Origin: Brassica napus
Taxonomy: Eukaryota > Streptophyta > Magnoliopsida > Brassicales > Brassicaceae
DNA length: 64,000 nt
Reading direction: 5' to 3'
Assembly (NCBI RefSeq): GCF_020379485.1
Contig: NC_063435.1
Span: forward strand, 1,860,001 to 1,924,000
Under the pieces are notes generated by a model. It saw only the letters and a list, made by a program, of their open reading frames with translations, was not told the origin of the DNA and did no database searches. Made by a program: the position numbers and the translations under genes. Below are positions 11,777-21,961 of this stretch, piece after piece (positions within the stretch are counted from its first letter, which is position 1; each line of letters opens with the position of its first letter).

Positions 11777-12649
11777 TCATATCAGGAATCGGAATTTTAC
11801 AATATGTTTGTAAAAAGTTAAAACACTATGTTTATTTTTATGTTGCAGTCTTCTTTTCCTCGTAACAGTTGTATCGTCCTTATTCCGCCATGCAACGAGG
11901 CTCTCGACAGGCACTTTGATAGCATCCTTTCGCATACCAACGTCGAAAAAGAGACGAATAACATTTCTGACCAAAGGAGTAAGCATGCGTGCTACGCAAG
12001 CAGCTAAGCCCACCGTATTGGCTTGACCGTTTCTTCCAAGCACATAGCTTTTGCCAACCACCAAACTAGTCTTACAATAGATAGCAAAATCTTCACAGTT
12101 GTTCTTGAAAAGATGGTAGTCACCAAACCCATTTCTCAGTAAAAGGAACTTCGCACGGGAAATGACTTCATTGGAAGGGTCTGAAGGTGCTATTGTGCAT
12201 GTACCTCCTCGAAGTTGGGACATGAAGGTGGCTAGAGAGACATTGTACTTGAAGAGATGGAGGTTTCCTTCGGCGAGAAAGCAATCAAGACAAGAAGAGA
12301 TTACACCACGGGTATTGGATCGTTTGCCACAGTTAGGACAAGGATTGTAACCTCCGTGATTAGTCATTGAACTAACAATGATCTTGTCTACAAAAGTACC
12401 TTTTCTCATTACTGGACCATCTCCACGAGTGAAATGAATGACTTTTCCATCGCCTATGTAGATCCCTGTGAAACTAGAAACAGGGACATCGCGTTATTCA
12501 AAGACCCAGAGAACTAATATTGATCGAGAGAACAGAAGAAAAGAGATGGAACCGTGATGGGAATAGATATAAGCTTTACGCCATGCATAGATGTGGTCTC
12601 CTGGTTTCAGATCATCCCTGGAGATCTTGTTGCTGGAGAATAGTCCCAT
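11777..12649 (-). CDS. NC (LRAT-like) domain protein, copy 2
   Basis: Exons 12553-12649 and 11777-12465 give 261 residues. It keeps HHGIYIGDGKVIHF and the catalytic block NNCEDFAIYCKTS, so the LRAT-like core looks intact. Compared with copy 1, the long small-residue hydrophobic segment after the core is largely missing and the C-terminus is different and basic (TRKRRLQHKNKHSV), which may reflect a shifted end. The start MGLFSSNKISRDDL matches copy 1 closely. An intact copia element begins only 94 bp upstream of the ATG, so any native promoter beyond that now lies more than 5 kb away. Confidence 0.82.
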
Positions 12650-12743
12650 CTTCTTGAGAATAATGAGTTCCACTTAATTATACTGGATTAAAGGGGTTTT
12701 CTGAGTTTTTTCTTTCTAGTTTTGTGATTTTTATAGTCAACTA

Positions 12744-13275
12744 TGTAGTAATCGTCTTTGAGTCTACGAAGAAGAACAAGAAAGCTTCTCTTCAAACGAC
12801 TAAGTGTTGAAGTTGGGCCGAGTTTATACGAAGCCCATTTAAAGACGGTTAGTGACCGTTAGGTCCAAGAAGGAGAAAGAAGAGCGCGTGGCGCGTGCGT
12901 GACTCTGTTTTCCTCATTTGTTGAGACAACTCGAAGAACAGAGTTGTTCTGTTTCTAGCCAAAAGAAGAAGTCGGCTCGGAAGCACGCTTGAGGACCACT
13001 CCAGTTGTCTACGATGGTTAAGTTAGCCGTTTTAAACTATGGTTGAGTCAAGTGGTTGTAAGTGTATAAAACCTAAGTGATTCTAGTGGATTCCGGGTAT
13101 CAGATCCCGGCGAGACGTAGGGCGAAGTTGAAGTGCCTGAACTCGTTAACATTTGCTGTGTTCTGTTCATTTCTTTACATACAATCAAACCAAACACACG
13201 AGAGACAAACACGAGAGAGAGAGAGAGAGATTTAAGACTCGTAAAGAACAAACAAATTGAGCTTAAATCACAACA
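12744..13275 (+). repeat. 5' LTR of copia A
   Basis: 532 bp, from TGTAGTAATCGTC to AATCACAACA. It contains a likely promoter with GTGTATAAAACC near 13055 and a (GA)n run near 13213. The GA run accounts for its being 6 bp longer than the 3' copy. Confidence 0.93.
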
Positions 13276-13336
13276 ACTGGTATCAGAGCGTAGGTTCTGT
13301 TTTTTCCTCTAAGTTCTTGAGTGATTCCGCATCTAC

Positions 13337-16300
13337 GTGAAGATGACTTCGGGAAAGATCGAAGTCGAGAAGTTTGATGGTGAAGGAGACTATGTTCTCT
13401 GGAAGGAGAAGTTGTTGGCGCATTTGGATTTGTTGGGTCTTATGGAAGGTCTGGAGGAAGATGAAGAAGAAGAGACAGTCGCGGTTGAAAGCCAAGATCC
13501 TGCAAGTGGTGGAGGATCTGTGACTCCTGTCTCGAAGGTTTCAGAACCCACCGACAAAACCCTCAAGGAGAAGAGAGGGAAGGCTAGATCCACAATCATC
13601 CTGAGCGTCGAGAACCACATCCTCAGGAAGATAGTAAAGGAGAAGACTGCTGCAGGTATGCTTAGGATACTTGACAATCTGTTCATGGCGAAGTCTCTAC
13701 CAAATCGTATATACTTGAAACAAAGGTTATACTCATACAAGATGAGTGAAAGTATATCGATTGAAGAGAATGTCAACGATTTCTTCAAGCTAATTTCAGA
13801 CCTTGAGAACGTGAAGGTCACGGTCCCTGAAGAAGACCAAGCTATAGTCTTACTCATGTCTCTTCCTAGACAGTTCGATCAACTGAAAGAGACACTGAAG
13901 TACTGTAAGACTACTTTAGCTTTAGAAGAAATCACTGGAGCTATCAGATCTAAGACTCTGGAACTGGGGGTGAACGGTAAAGCTCTCAAAAGTAACTCTG
14001 AAGCTTTGTCGGTTCAAGAAAGAGGCAGATCTGAAGTACAGTCAGAGAAGGGGAAGCATAAGAGCAGGTCAAAGTCTAGAGGAGCAGCAAAAATGTGTTG
14101 GATCTGTGGCAAAGAGGGTCATTTCAAGAAGCAGTGCTTTGTTTGGAAGGAAAAGAACAAAGGTTTCAATACTTCAGAGAAGGGTGAAGCGTCTGCAGTA
14201 AAAGGAGATGAGTATCAAGTAGCGTCTCTCATGGTTTCTGAAGCAAATTTTCTGACAAGTGATGAGAGCAGTGAGAAGTGGATTCTTGACACTGGATGTA
14301 CGTTTCACATGACCCCAAGAAAAGACTGGTTTGAATCTCTTTCAAGTTCAGATGGAGGTAGTGTAAAGATGGCAAACGACTCTGTCTCAGTGGTAAAGGG
14401 AATCGGAAGTATCAGGATACAGAATGATGATGGAACTACGATCTTACTAACCAACGTAAGATACGTTCCAACAATGTCCAAGAATCTCATCTCATTAGGG
14501 ACATTGGAAGAGGGTGGATGTTGGTTTCAGTCAAAAGAAGGAGTACTCAAAGTCATCAAAGGTTGCAGAGTGATGATGAAGGCTGTGAAAACCGATAGGC
14601 TATATCTACTCAAAGGAAAGGTCATTACTGGAGAAGCAAACGCCACCAACAAAGACTCAGATGAAACAAAGTTATGGCACAGCAGGCTTGGTCACATTGG
14701 TCAGAAAGGTCTTGAAGTGTTGACCAAGAAAGGGTGTCTGCAACGTTGTAAGACCGATGGTCTTGAGTTTTGTGAAGATTGTGTTTATGGAAAAGCACAC
14801 CGAGTGAGTTTTGGAGCAGCAAAGCATACAACTAGAGATAAATTAGAGTATATACACTCGGATCTCTGGGGCTCGCCATCAGTAACTTATACCTTGGAGA
14901 ATTGTCAGTACTTTATCACTTTTACTGATGATTTCACAAGGAAAGTTTGGTTCTTTCTCATGAAGACGAAAGATGAAGCTTTTACAAAGTTTGTAGAATG
15001 GAAGAAGATGGTGGAGCTGCAAACAGGAAAGAAAGTGAAGAGGTTGAGAACTGATAATGGGTTAGAGTTTTGTAACCGCGAGTTTGATGGTTTCTGCAGA
15101 AGAGAAGGAATTGTAAGGCACCGCACGTGCACCTACACTCCACAACAGAACGGTATTGCAGAGAGGTTAAACAGAACCATCATGAACAAAGTCAGGAGTA
15201 TGTTAAGTGAGTCAGGTCTGGGGCAGGAGTTCTGGGGTGAAGCAGCATCAACTGCAGTGTTTCTAATCAACAGGTCACCGTCTACAGCTCTAGAGTTTGG
15301 CATTCCTGAAGAGAAGTGGACAAACTCGTTACCTGATTACAGTGGTCTAAAGCGTTTTGGCTGTGTCTCTTATGTGCACTCTGATCAAGGAAAACTAAAT
15401 CCAAGAGCTAAGAAGGGAGTCTTCTTAGGCTATCCTAGAGGAGTAAAGGGATTTAGGATATGGTTATTGGATGAAGAGAAGTGCGTCATCAGTCGAAATG
15501 TGGTATTTCAAGAAGACAAAGTCTACAAAGATGTGAAGGAAGTTCCAGGTAGTGAAGAGAAAAAGAAAGATCAAGCCAGAACCGTTAATCTGGAGATGGC
15601 AGAACCTGAAACAGAATCACGTCAAGATGAAGGTGGAGAAAGTTCAAAGAGGTCTGGTACACAAACAGAAGGAGAATCTGAATCAGAAAGCTCTGAGCAA
15701 GATGATACTGATACAGAAGAAGAATATTATTCTGGTAATGATGAAGTCGATGTAAGTCAGTATCAACTTGTGAGAGACAGAGCTAAAAGGAAGACTAGAC
15801 CCCCAAGGAGGTATGGTGATTCTAATGTTGTGGGCTTAGCTCTCGCTATGACAGAAGATGGTGGGAGACCTGAGCCTAGGAGCTATGAAGAAGCATTGAA
15901 TGATCCGGACTGGGAAAGCTGGAAGGAAGCCATGGATGATGAAATGGTCTCTCAGAAAAAGAACGAGACGTTTGTGCTAGTCAACAAACCTGAGAACCAG
16001 AAGATCATTGGCTGCAGATGGGTTTACAGAAGAAAGTATGGGAAGTATTTCAAAGCTCGGCTTGTAGCCAAGGGATACTCTCAGAGGCATGGTGTAGACT
16101 ATCAAGAAATCTTCAGTCCGGTTGTCAAGCATGTCTCCATTCGTCTGCTGTTGGCTGCAGTTGCTCAGTTTGACATGGAACTGGAACAGCTTGACGTTAA
16201 AACGGCATTCCTACATGGAAATCTTGATGAATACATCTTGATGAGTCAGCCAGAGGGGTATGAAGTGGAGTCAAAGCCAGAGAAAGTTTGTCTGTTGAAA

Positions 16301-17419
16301 CGATCTCTGTATGGTCTGAAACAGTCTCCAAGGTTATGGAACCAGAGGTTCGATCTGTTCATGGTCAAGTCAGGATTCAAGAGGAGCGAGCAAGACACTT
16401 GTGTCTATCTCAAGGAAGTAAGCAAGAACCAATACGTCTACCTACTGTTGTACGTCGACGATATGCTCATTGCATCAAATGACATGAAGCAGATCAAACA
16501 TCTCAAGGACCAACTCAGTACAGAGTTTGAAATGAAAGATATGGGAGAAGCTAAGCGAATCCTAGGAATGGAAATCAACCGAGATCGATCAAAAGGTGTC
16601 TTAACCTTGTCTCAAGGAAGTTACTTGTTGAAAGTGTTAGACACCTTTAAGTTAGATCAATGCAACTCGGTTCAGACGCCACTGGGAGCCCATTTCAAAC
16701 TCAGAGCAGCTACAGAAAAAGACCTGAAGGAACAGGAAGAAGATATGAAGTCAGTTCCCTATGCTAGTGCCGTTGGAAGCATTATGTACGCCATGATAGG
16801 TACACGAGTGGACCTTGCTTATCCTGTTGGAGTCATTAGCCGGTTCATGAGTAAGCCATTGAAGGAGCACTGGCAAGCAGTAAAGTGGGTTCTGCGGTAT
16901 ATCAAAGGTTCTACAGAGATGAAACTGGTGTTTAAAAGACAGGAGAAGTTCATCTTGAGAGGTTACTGTGACTCTGATTTCAGTGGAGAGTTAGATCACA
17001 TGAGATCAACGGGTGGTTATGTTTTCACTCTTGGTGGAGGAACTATCAGTTGGAGATCCAGTCTACAGAAGGTGGTAGCCTTGTCTACAACAGAAGCAGA
17101 GTATATGGCTCTTGCAGAGGCTGGAAAGGAAGCAGTTTGGATTAAGAGATTGATGAATGAGATGGGTTTTCATCAAGGAGCAGTTGAAGTGTTTTGCGAC
17201 TCTCAGAGTGCAATAGCACTATCTAAGAACGCTGTGTTCCATGAAAGAACAAAGCATGTTGCTCGGAAGTTTCACTTCATCAGAGACTTGATAGCAGATG
17301 GATTGGTGAAGGTAACAAAGATACCAACTTTGTATAATCCGGCAGACATCCTTACGAAGGTGTTGCCAGTGGGGAAGCTCCAAGATGCACTGGAGCTGCT
17401 CCAGCTATCACAGAACTGA
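13337..17419 (+). CDS. Copia A gag-pol polyprotein
   Basis: 1360 residues in one frame, order typical of Ty1/copia. Gag with a CCHC knuckle CWICGKEGHFKKQC is near residue 253. The aspartic protease follows at WILDTGCTFHM (about 314). The integrase has the GAG-pre HxxLGH segment, DLWGS near 508 and TDNGLEF. The reverse transcriptase has YVDDMLIAS near residue 1038. RNase H has YCDSDFSGELDHMRSTGG near 1209 and CDSQSAIALSKN. All key residues seen are intact and there is no stop, so the element may be autonomous. The layout resembles Tnt1-94-type (Tork-like) elements; that lineage call is tentative. Confidence 0.95.
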   Translation: MKMTSGKIEVEKFDGEGDYVLWKEKLLAHLDLLGLMEGLEEDEEEETVAVESQDPASGGGSVTPVSKVSEPTDKTLKEKRGKARSTIILSVENHILRKIVKEKTAAGMLRILDNLFMAKSLPNRIYLKQRLYSYKMSESISIEENVNDFFKLISDLENVKVTVPEEDQAIVLLMSLPRQFDQLKETLKYCKTTLALEEITGAIRSKTLELGVNGKALKSNSEALSVQERGRSEVQSEKGKHKSRSKSRGAAKMCWICGKEGHFKKQCFVWKEKNKGFNTSEKGEASAVKGDEYQVASLMVSEANFLTSDESSEKWILDTGCTFHMTPRKDWFESLSSSDGGSVKMANDSVSVVKGIGSIRIQNDDGTTILLTNVRYVPTMSKNLISLGTLEEGGCWFQSKEGVLKVIKGCRVMMKAVKTDRLYLLKGKVITGEANATNKDSDETKLWHSRLGHIGQKGLEVLTKKGCLQRCKTDGLEFCEDCVYGKAHRVSFGAAKHTTRDKLEYIHSDLWGSPSVTYTLENCQYFITFTDDFTRKVWFFLMKTKDEAFTKFVEWKKMVELQTGKKVKRLRTDNGLEFCNREFDGFCRREGIVRHRTCTYTPQQNGIAERLNRTIMNKVRSMLSESGLGQEFWGEAASTAVFLINRSPSTALEFGIPEEKWTNSLPDYSGLKRFGCVSYVHSDQGKLNPRAKKGVFLGYPRGVKGFRIWLLDEEKCVISRNVVFQEDKVYKDVKEVPGSEEKKKDQARTVNLEMAEPETESRQDEGGESSKRSGTQTEGESESESSEQDDTDTEEEYYSGNDEVDVSQYQLVRDRAKRKTRPPRRYGDSNVVGLALAMTEDGGRPEPRSYEEALNDPDWESWKEAMDDEMVSQKKNETFVLVNKPENQKIIGCRWVYRRKYGKYFKARLVAKGYSQRHGVDYQEIFSPVVKHVSIRLLLAAVAQFDMELEQLDVKTAFLHGNLDEYILMSQPEGYEVESKPEKVCLLKRSLYGLKQSPRLWNQRFDLFMVKSGFKRSEQDTCVYLKEVSKNQYVYLLLYVDDMLIASNDMKQIKHLKDQLSTEFEMKDMGEAKRILGMEINRDRSKGVLTLSQGSYLLKVLDTFKLDQCNSVQTPLGAHFKLRAATEKDLKEQEEDMKSVPYASAVGSIMYAMIGTRVDLAYPVGVISRFMSKPLKEHWQAVKWVLRYIKGSTEMKLVFKRQEKFILRGYCDSDFSGELDHMRSTGGYVFTLGGGTISWRSSLQKVVALSTTEAEYMALAEAGKEAVWIKRLMNEMGFHQGAVEVFCDSQSAIALSKNAVFHERTKHVARKFHFIRDLIADGLVKVTKIPTLYNPADILTKVLPVGKLQDALELLQLSQN

Positions 17420-17488
17420 CAGCAGTCAGGAGAATCCGGGTGGAATCCAAGAACTAGAATCAAAGGACTCAAATCCAAGGTGGAGTTT

Positions 17489-18014
17489 TGTAGTAATCGT
17501 CTTTGAGTCTACGAAGAAGAACAAGAAAGCTTCTCTTCAAACGACTAAGTGTTGAAGTTGGGCCGAGTTTATACGAAGCCCATTTGAAGACGGTTAGTGA
17601 CCGTTAGGTCCAAGAAGGAGAAAGAAGAGCGCGTGGCGCGTGCGTGACTCTGTTTTCCTCATTTGTTGAGACAACTCGAAGAACAGAGTTGTTCTGTTTC
17701 TAGCCAAAAGAAGAAGTCGGCTCGGAAGCACGCTTGAGGACCACTCCAGTTGTCTACGATGGTTAAGTTAGCCGTTTCAAACTATGGTTGAGTCAAGTGG
17801 TTGTAAGTGTATAAAACCTAAGTGATTCTAGTGGATTCCGGGTATCAGATCCCGGCGAGACGTAGGGCGAAGTTGAAGTGCATGAACTCGTTAACATTTG
17901 CTGTGTTCTGTTCATTTCTTTACATACAATCAAACCAAACACACGAGAGACAAACACGAGAGAGAGAGATTTAAGACTCGTAAAGAACAAACAAATTGAG
18001 CTTAAATCACAACA
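17489..18014 (+). repeat. 3' LTR of copia A
   Basis: 526 bp, nearly identical to the 5' LTR. The single-base differences I noticed lie in CCCATTTGAAG, GCCGTTTCAAAC and GTGCATGAAC. Confidence 0.93.
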
Positions 18015-18019
18015 AACTA

Positions 18020-18599
18020 TATATGTTGCTTCATATTCAGAGTCTTCTCATATTGGATAACAACATATCTGGTTCTTAAGAAGTTTATTATGAACGTTAT
18101 GTATATGATCAAGATCCAGCATATCATAACAGCAGCCGAAGCAAATTCTCTAATCAACAACAACAACAACAGCTAGGTAACTTAGTTTGCTAAGAACTCA
18201 GAAAACGCCATGAGGGTGTGTATCTTCAGCTAGAGGTATACAAGGTGAAGAAGATAAAAGAGAAAGAGACGATACGTCAGAAACTTGTATAAATTCCATA
18301 AATTAACAAAAATGATAAACTAAACATTTCTGTATCTTAACTAACAATGTTTAGCCAATGTTTGTTTTCACAAGTGCTGACATGGTTGTTTGATGCTCTT
18401 ATACTTCAATCCATAACCATAACCAAATTATATACTAACAAATCCCATGATTAATCGGTTCTAAGATTTTGGGCTCTATAAACAATTTAATTTCATTTTC
18501 TTTTACAAATTAATTTTAAAACATATGTTAACGTGTTACAAAAAAAAAAAAAATGTTAATGTAAATATTTCTTAAATTATAGGAACTGTAATTGATGTT
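18020..18599. other. Spacer between copia A and the acyl-activating enzyme gene
   Basis: Originally the upstream region of NC-domain copy 2, now cut off by the retrotransposon. AT-rich with a CAA microsatellite near 18160-18171. No gene was seen. Confidence 0.4.
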
Positions 18600-20263
18600 T
18601 TATTTGTTTATGCTCAACACCTGACCTGTACTCAAGCTCGTCTGACCCATCTTCTTAGCAATCTCCCTAAGCACAAACTTCATAACTTTCCCGGTCGAAG
18701 TCTTTGGCAACTCATTCCTAAACGACACCGTCTTAGGAACCATATACCTCGGCATCCTCTTCCGACAATACTCTATCATCTCCTTCTCCGTCGGTTTCAT
18801 CCTCAAACCAGGTTTCAGATACACAAACGCACACGGCGTCTCTCCCCAAAACTCATCCGGTCTAGCCACCACCGCCACTTCACTCACCACCGGATTCGTG
18901 TACATCACCGCTTCGACCTCCACGCTACTCACGTTCTCTCCTCCCGTTATGATTATATCTTTCGACCTATCCTTAATCTCTAGATACCCATCCGAGTGAA
19001 TCACCCCCACATCTCCCGTGAAAAACCACCCGCTCTTCAGAACACTCTCCGTTCCGACAGGATCTTTCAAGTAACCAAGCATGATCGAACTCCCTCTCAT
19101 CACAATCTCTCCTACATTTTCTCCGTTTCTCTCAACGCTAAGGCCCGTTACAGGATCCACCACGTCGATTTCTGTAAACCCGACGGTTCTCACTCCTTGC
19201 CTTGCCTTCAGCCTCGCTTGATCGCTCGCCGGTAACCGGTTCCACTGCGGCTTCCACGCGCACGAGACGTTCAAACCGCCGGTTTCCGTTAAACCGTAAC
19301 CGTGACTGATCTTAAAACCTATTGACTCTGCACGGAGGAGAACAGCAACTGGCGGAGGAGCACCGGCGGTTAAAACGTTGACTGGATGGTCAAGAGGCTG
19401 AACATCCTGACTCGCCGACAAGATACTGAGCACCACGGGAGCTCCGCACATGTGTGTAACGCCGTGATCACGGATCAAACGGTAGATAAGCGGCGCGTCG
19501 AACTTCCGTAGACAGACGTTAGTTCCTCCAACGGCAGCGATCCCCCACGGAAAAGTCCAACCGTTAGCGTGGAATATCGGTAGAGTCCATAAGTAAACCG
19601 GATTTTTCGGTACGGTCCAATCGATTAGAGAATCAAGCGACATTACGAATAGTCCCCTGTGGCAGTGTACCACTCCTTTGGGAGCCGAGGTCGTACCGGA
19701 AGTATAATTAAGCACAACCGGGTCCCACTCGCTTCCGGGTCGGATCCATTTAAAACCCGGGTCGCCTCTCTCTATAAGTTCATCGTAAGTGTAACTGAAC
19801 TTATTAACGTGACCTGCCACGTCAGCACCTCCACTTCCTTTTTCTTCTTTATCGGCGATGAAGACGAGAATCGGCGGAGCGGTCATCGTCGCGAGCGCTT
19901 CGACGGCGAGTTCGCGAGAGGAGACGTCGTCGACGAAGAGAAGCTTAGACTCGCAGTGGCGGAGAAGAACGGAGTGTTGATGTTGTTGAGGATCGCGCCG
20001 GACATCGGAACGGCGAACTGGAGCTCGTACATCGCCGGAGTGTTGGGAGAGAGCACGGAGACGACGTCGGACTTGTCGATTCCGATGGAAGACAGAGACG
20101 ACGCGACGCGTAAGCAGCGGAGGTTTGTTTCCCGCCATGTGTAGACGGTGTTAGCGCCGTAAACGATGGAGGTGCAGTCGCCGTAAACTGTGGCGGCTCT
20201 CTCCAAGAAACTTAACGGTGTTAACGGCGGCGAGTTTGCGGCGCATGGTTTAAGTTCCTCCAT
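18600..20263 (-). pseudogene. Acyl-activating enzyme (AMP-binding), frameshifted
   Basis: An adenylate-forming ligase of the AAE5/AAE6 type, which activates carboxylic acids through an acyl-adenylate to a CoA thioester. The start at 20263 (MEELKPCAANSPPLTPLSFL) opens a frame that reads well to ILNNINT near 19978. It then breaks, and the family sequence resumes one frame over at SVLLRHCESKLLFVDD and stays open to the stop at 18600. Compared with the family (from memory), about seven residues are missing at the junction, as if some 20 bp had been deleted. Downstream motifs are intact: YTSGTTSAPKGVVH (P-loop), HGYGLTETGG, GWFFTGDVG, DRSKDIIITGGENVSS and PKTSTGKV with the catalytic Lys. The C-terminus SINK has no obvious peroxisomal SKL-type signal. 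It is a recent pseudogene or a sequencing error. There is no intron. Confidence 0.85.
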
Positions 20264-21200
20264 CTCTTAGCGCTCTCTCGCAAAATAATTTTTTTTATAT
20301 TGGCTTAGAAGATTTACCTATAAATAGAACAAATCGGTAGATGAATGTAATATTTTTACCAAAAAAATAAGAGTCTCGTGTAGGAGACCTCGGTTACCGA
20401 CAACGGAGATAAGGTTACATATCTTATCACTTTATCAGGCCATGAAGAAACCAAAACGTGAGTTCCTCTTGAATCAGAGAATAAAGCCCGAATTGAAAAT
20501 TACTCCTTAGGTTTAGTGAAATACTCAGATTATTTAATTGAATTCAGTTTTACTAGTTAATTAGACATTTAGACCACTTTTAAGAAGAAGAAAAAAACGT
20601 TATGAAAAAATCGTTTTGTTTAAATCTTATTTGCCGCGTAGACCGATTTTATAACACTGCAGTCGACTGACCAGATGCATTTTGTCTTTCGCATGATAAA
20701 TTTGAAATGTTTCATACATGTTCATGCATAGACTTGTTCCTTAGAATTATTATTTTACCAATTAAAATTTAATTTGGATAGATGGGTGGTTGATTAACAA
20801 AAAAAAAACATGAGAGAGTTTCTCAAACATGGTTTGAATTTCTTAAATAAGAAATTATCTCCTTTTCATTTTTCATGATTTATGATTGTGAGAAACTCAT
20901 TGAAAAACTCAGTTACTATAGATACTACAGGATATGCTATCTAAATCAAGTCATACTACAAATTTTAAAATAACTCATTAATTCTATTATTCTATATTAG
21001 AGTAAAATTAGAGGAAATGACAGAGTATTATTGGAGATGGTTTTATAGCAACAAAAAACTAGTGACTACTATATGAATAAATTCACCCGTAGCAGTTTTT
21101 TGAAAAAATTTAAAGTTCAGCATTTTGTAAGGAAGTTGATCAAACGTTACCCATTTGATATGACAATACATACCTTTTGTAGCTGTTATTTAAACAAGAA
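20264..21200. other. Intergenic spacer
   Basis: Upstream of the acyl-activating enzyme gene and of the tRNA. AT-rich. No gene or clear repeat was seen. Confidence 0.4.
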
Positions 21201-21282
21201 GTGGACGTGCCGGAGTGGTTATCGGGCATGACTAGAAATCATGTGGGCTTTGCCCGCGCAGGTTCGAATCCTGCCGTTCACG
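21201..21282 (+). tRNA. tRNA-Ser (AGA)
   Basis: 82 bases that fold as a class II tRNA. The acceptor stem GTGGACG pairs with CGTTCAC (one G-U pair), the discriminator is G, and the D-loop is GCCGGAGTGGTTATCGG. The anticodon loop ACTAGAAATC places AGA as anticodon, the long variable arm GTGGGCTTTGCCCGC forms a hairpin, and the T-loop is GGTTCGAATCC. A TTTTT run follows as the RNA polymerase III terminator. Confidence 0.95.
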
Positions 21283-21961
21283 TTTTTAATTGTTATAAGT
21301 TGTAACATTTTGACCCTTTTGTTGACCAAAGACGGCTTAACAAGCTTTAATTGTATCTTATTAAATTTTGTTGGCTTTAATAAGATTTAAAATAATTTCA
21401 ACGTTAAATCAGAACATTATAATATTAACCCCTCTTTTGCAGTATATAAATTCATTTCGATATAAAATCATATGTAAACGAGCTTAGATGGATAGCATTG
21501 ATCGATCTGACTCTTGGTCTCTGTTCTACACAATGCAAATCTCATATCTCTAGTCATCTTTCCATTATCAGGTGACACAATAATTTTTTAATTGGTGAAT
21601 TCAACTTCCTTATATGGTTTGGCCCTTACGTAAAATGGGCCGGGCCGAGTTTAAAGAAATAAATAGCCCACTTGATGATTATACTTTCGAAGTAGAGAAA
21701 TTGCAATGTCCCATAAAACAGAACCAAGAATGCGTGTGTATTGTAATAAGAAAAAAAATAAAACATAGCCTCATCTTTTTTTTTTGTTTAACCAATAGAA
21801 ACTAAAAACTCTTTCTTCCTCACCAGACCAAAAAAAAAACTAACAGAGTTTGACAGTAACAAATGAAGAAGACACATTCTTAAACTCAAGAAACAGTATT
21901 ACCAAAGCACATAGATCGAATTAAAGTAGCCCTCTTTACTCCATCTCTCGTGGTGTCGATT
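21283..21961. other. Spacer between the tRNA and BCCP
   Basis: Non-coding. In Arabidopsis I recall a DUF538 gene at this position; no trace of it is readable here. The last part is the BCCP 3' UTR. Confidence 0.4.

Larger units (their letters stand above)
12744..18014 (+). mobile_element. Intact Ty1/copia retrotransposon A, 5.27 kb
   Basis: A 5-bp target duplication AACTA lies at 12739-12743 and 18015-18019. The LTRs run TG...CA. The primer binding site TGGTATCAGAGC begins at 13278, complementary to initiator tRNA-Met. A purine-rich AAGGTGGAG precedes the 3' LTR. One uninterrupted gag-pol frame lies inside. By eye the LTRs differ at about three bases plus a 6-bp change in a GA run, so the insertion is recent. 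It sits immediately upstream of NC-domain copy 2, in the opposite orientation. Confidence 0.95.
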
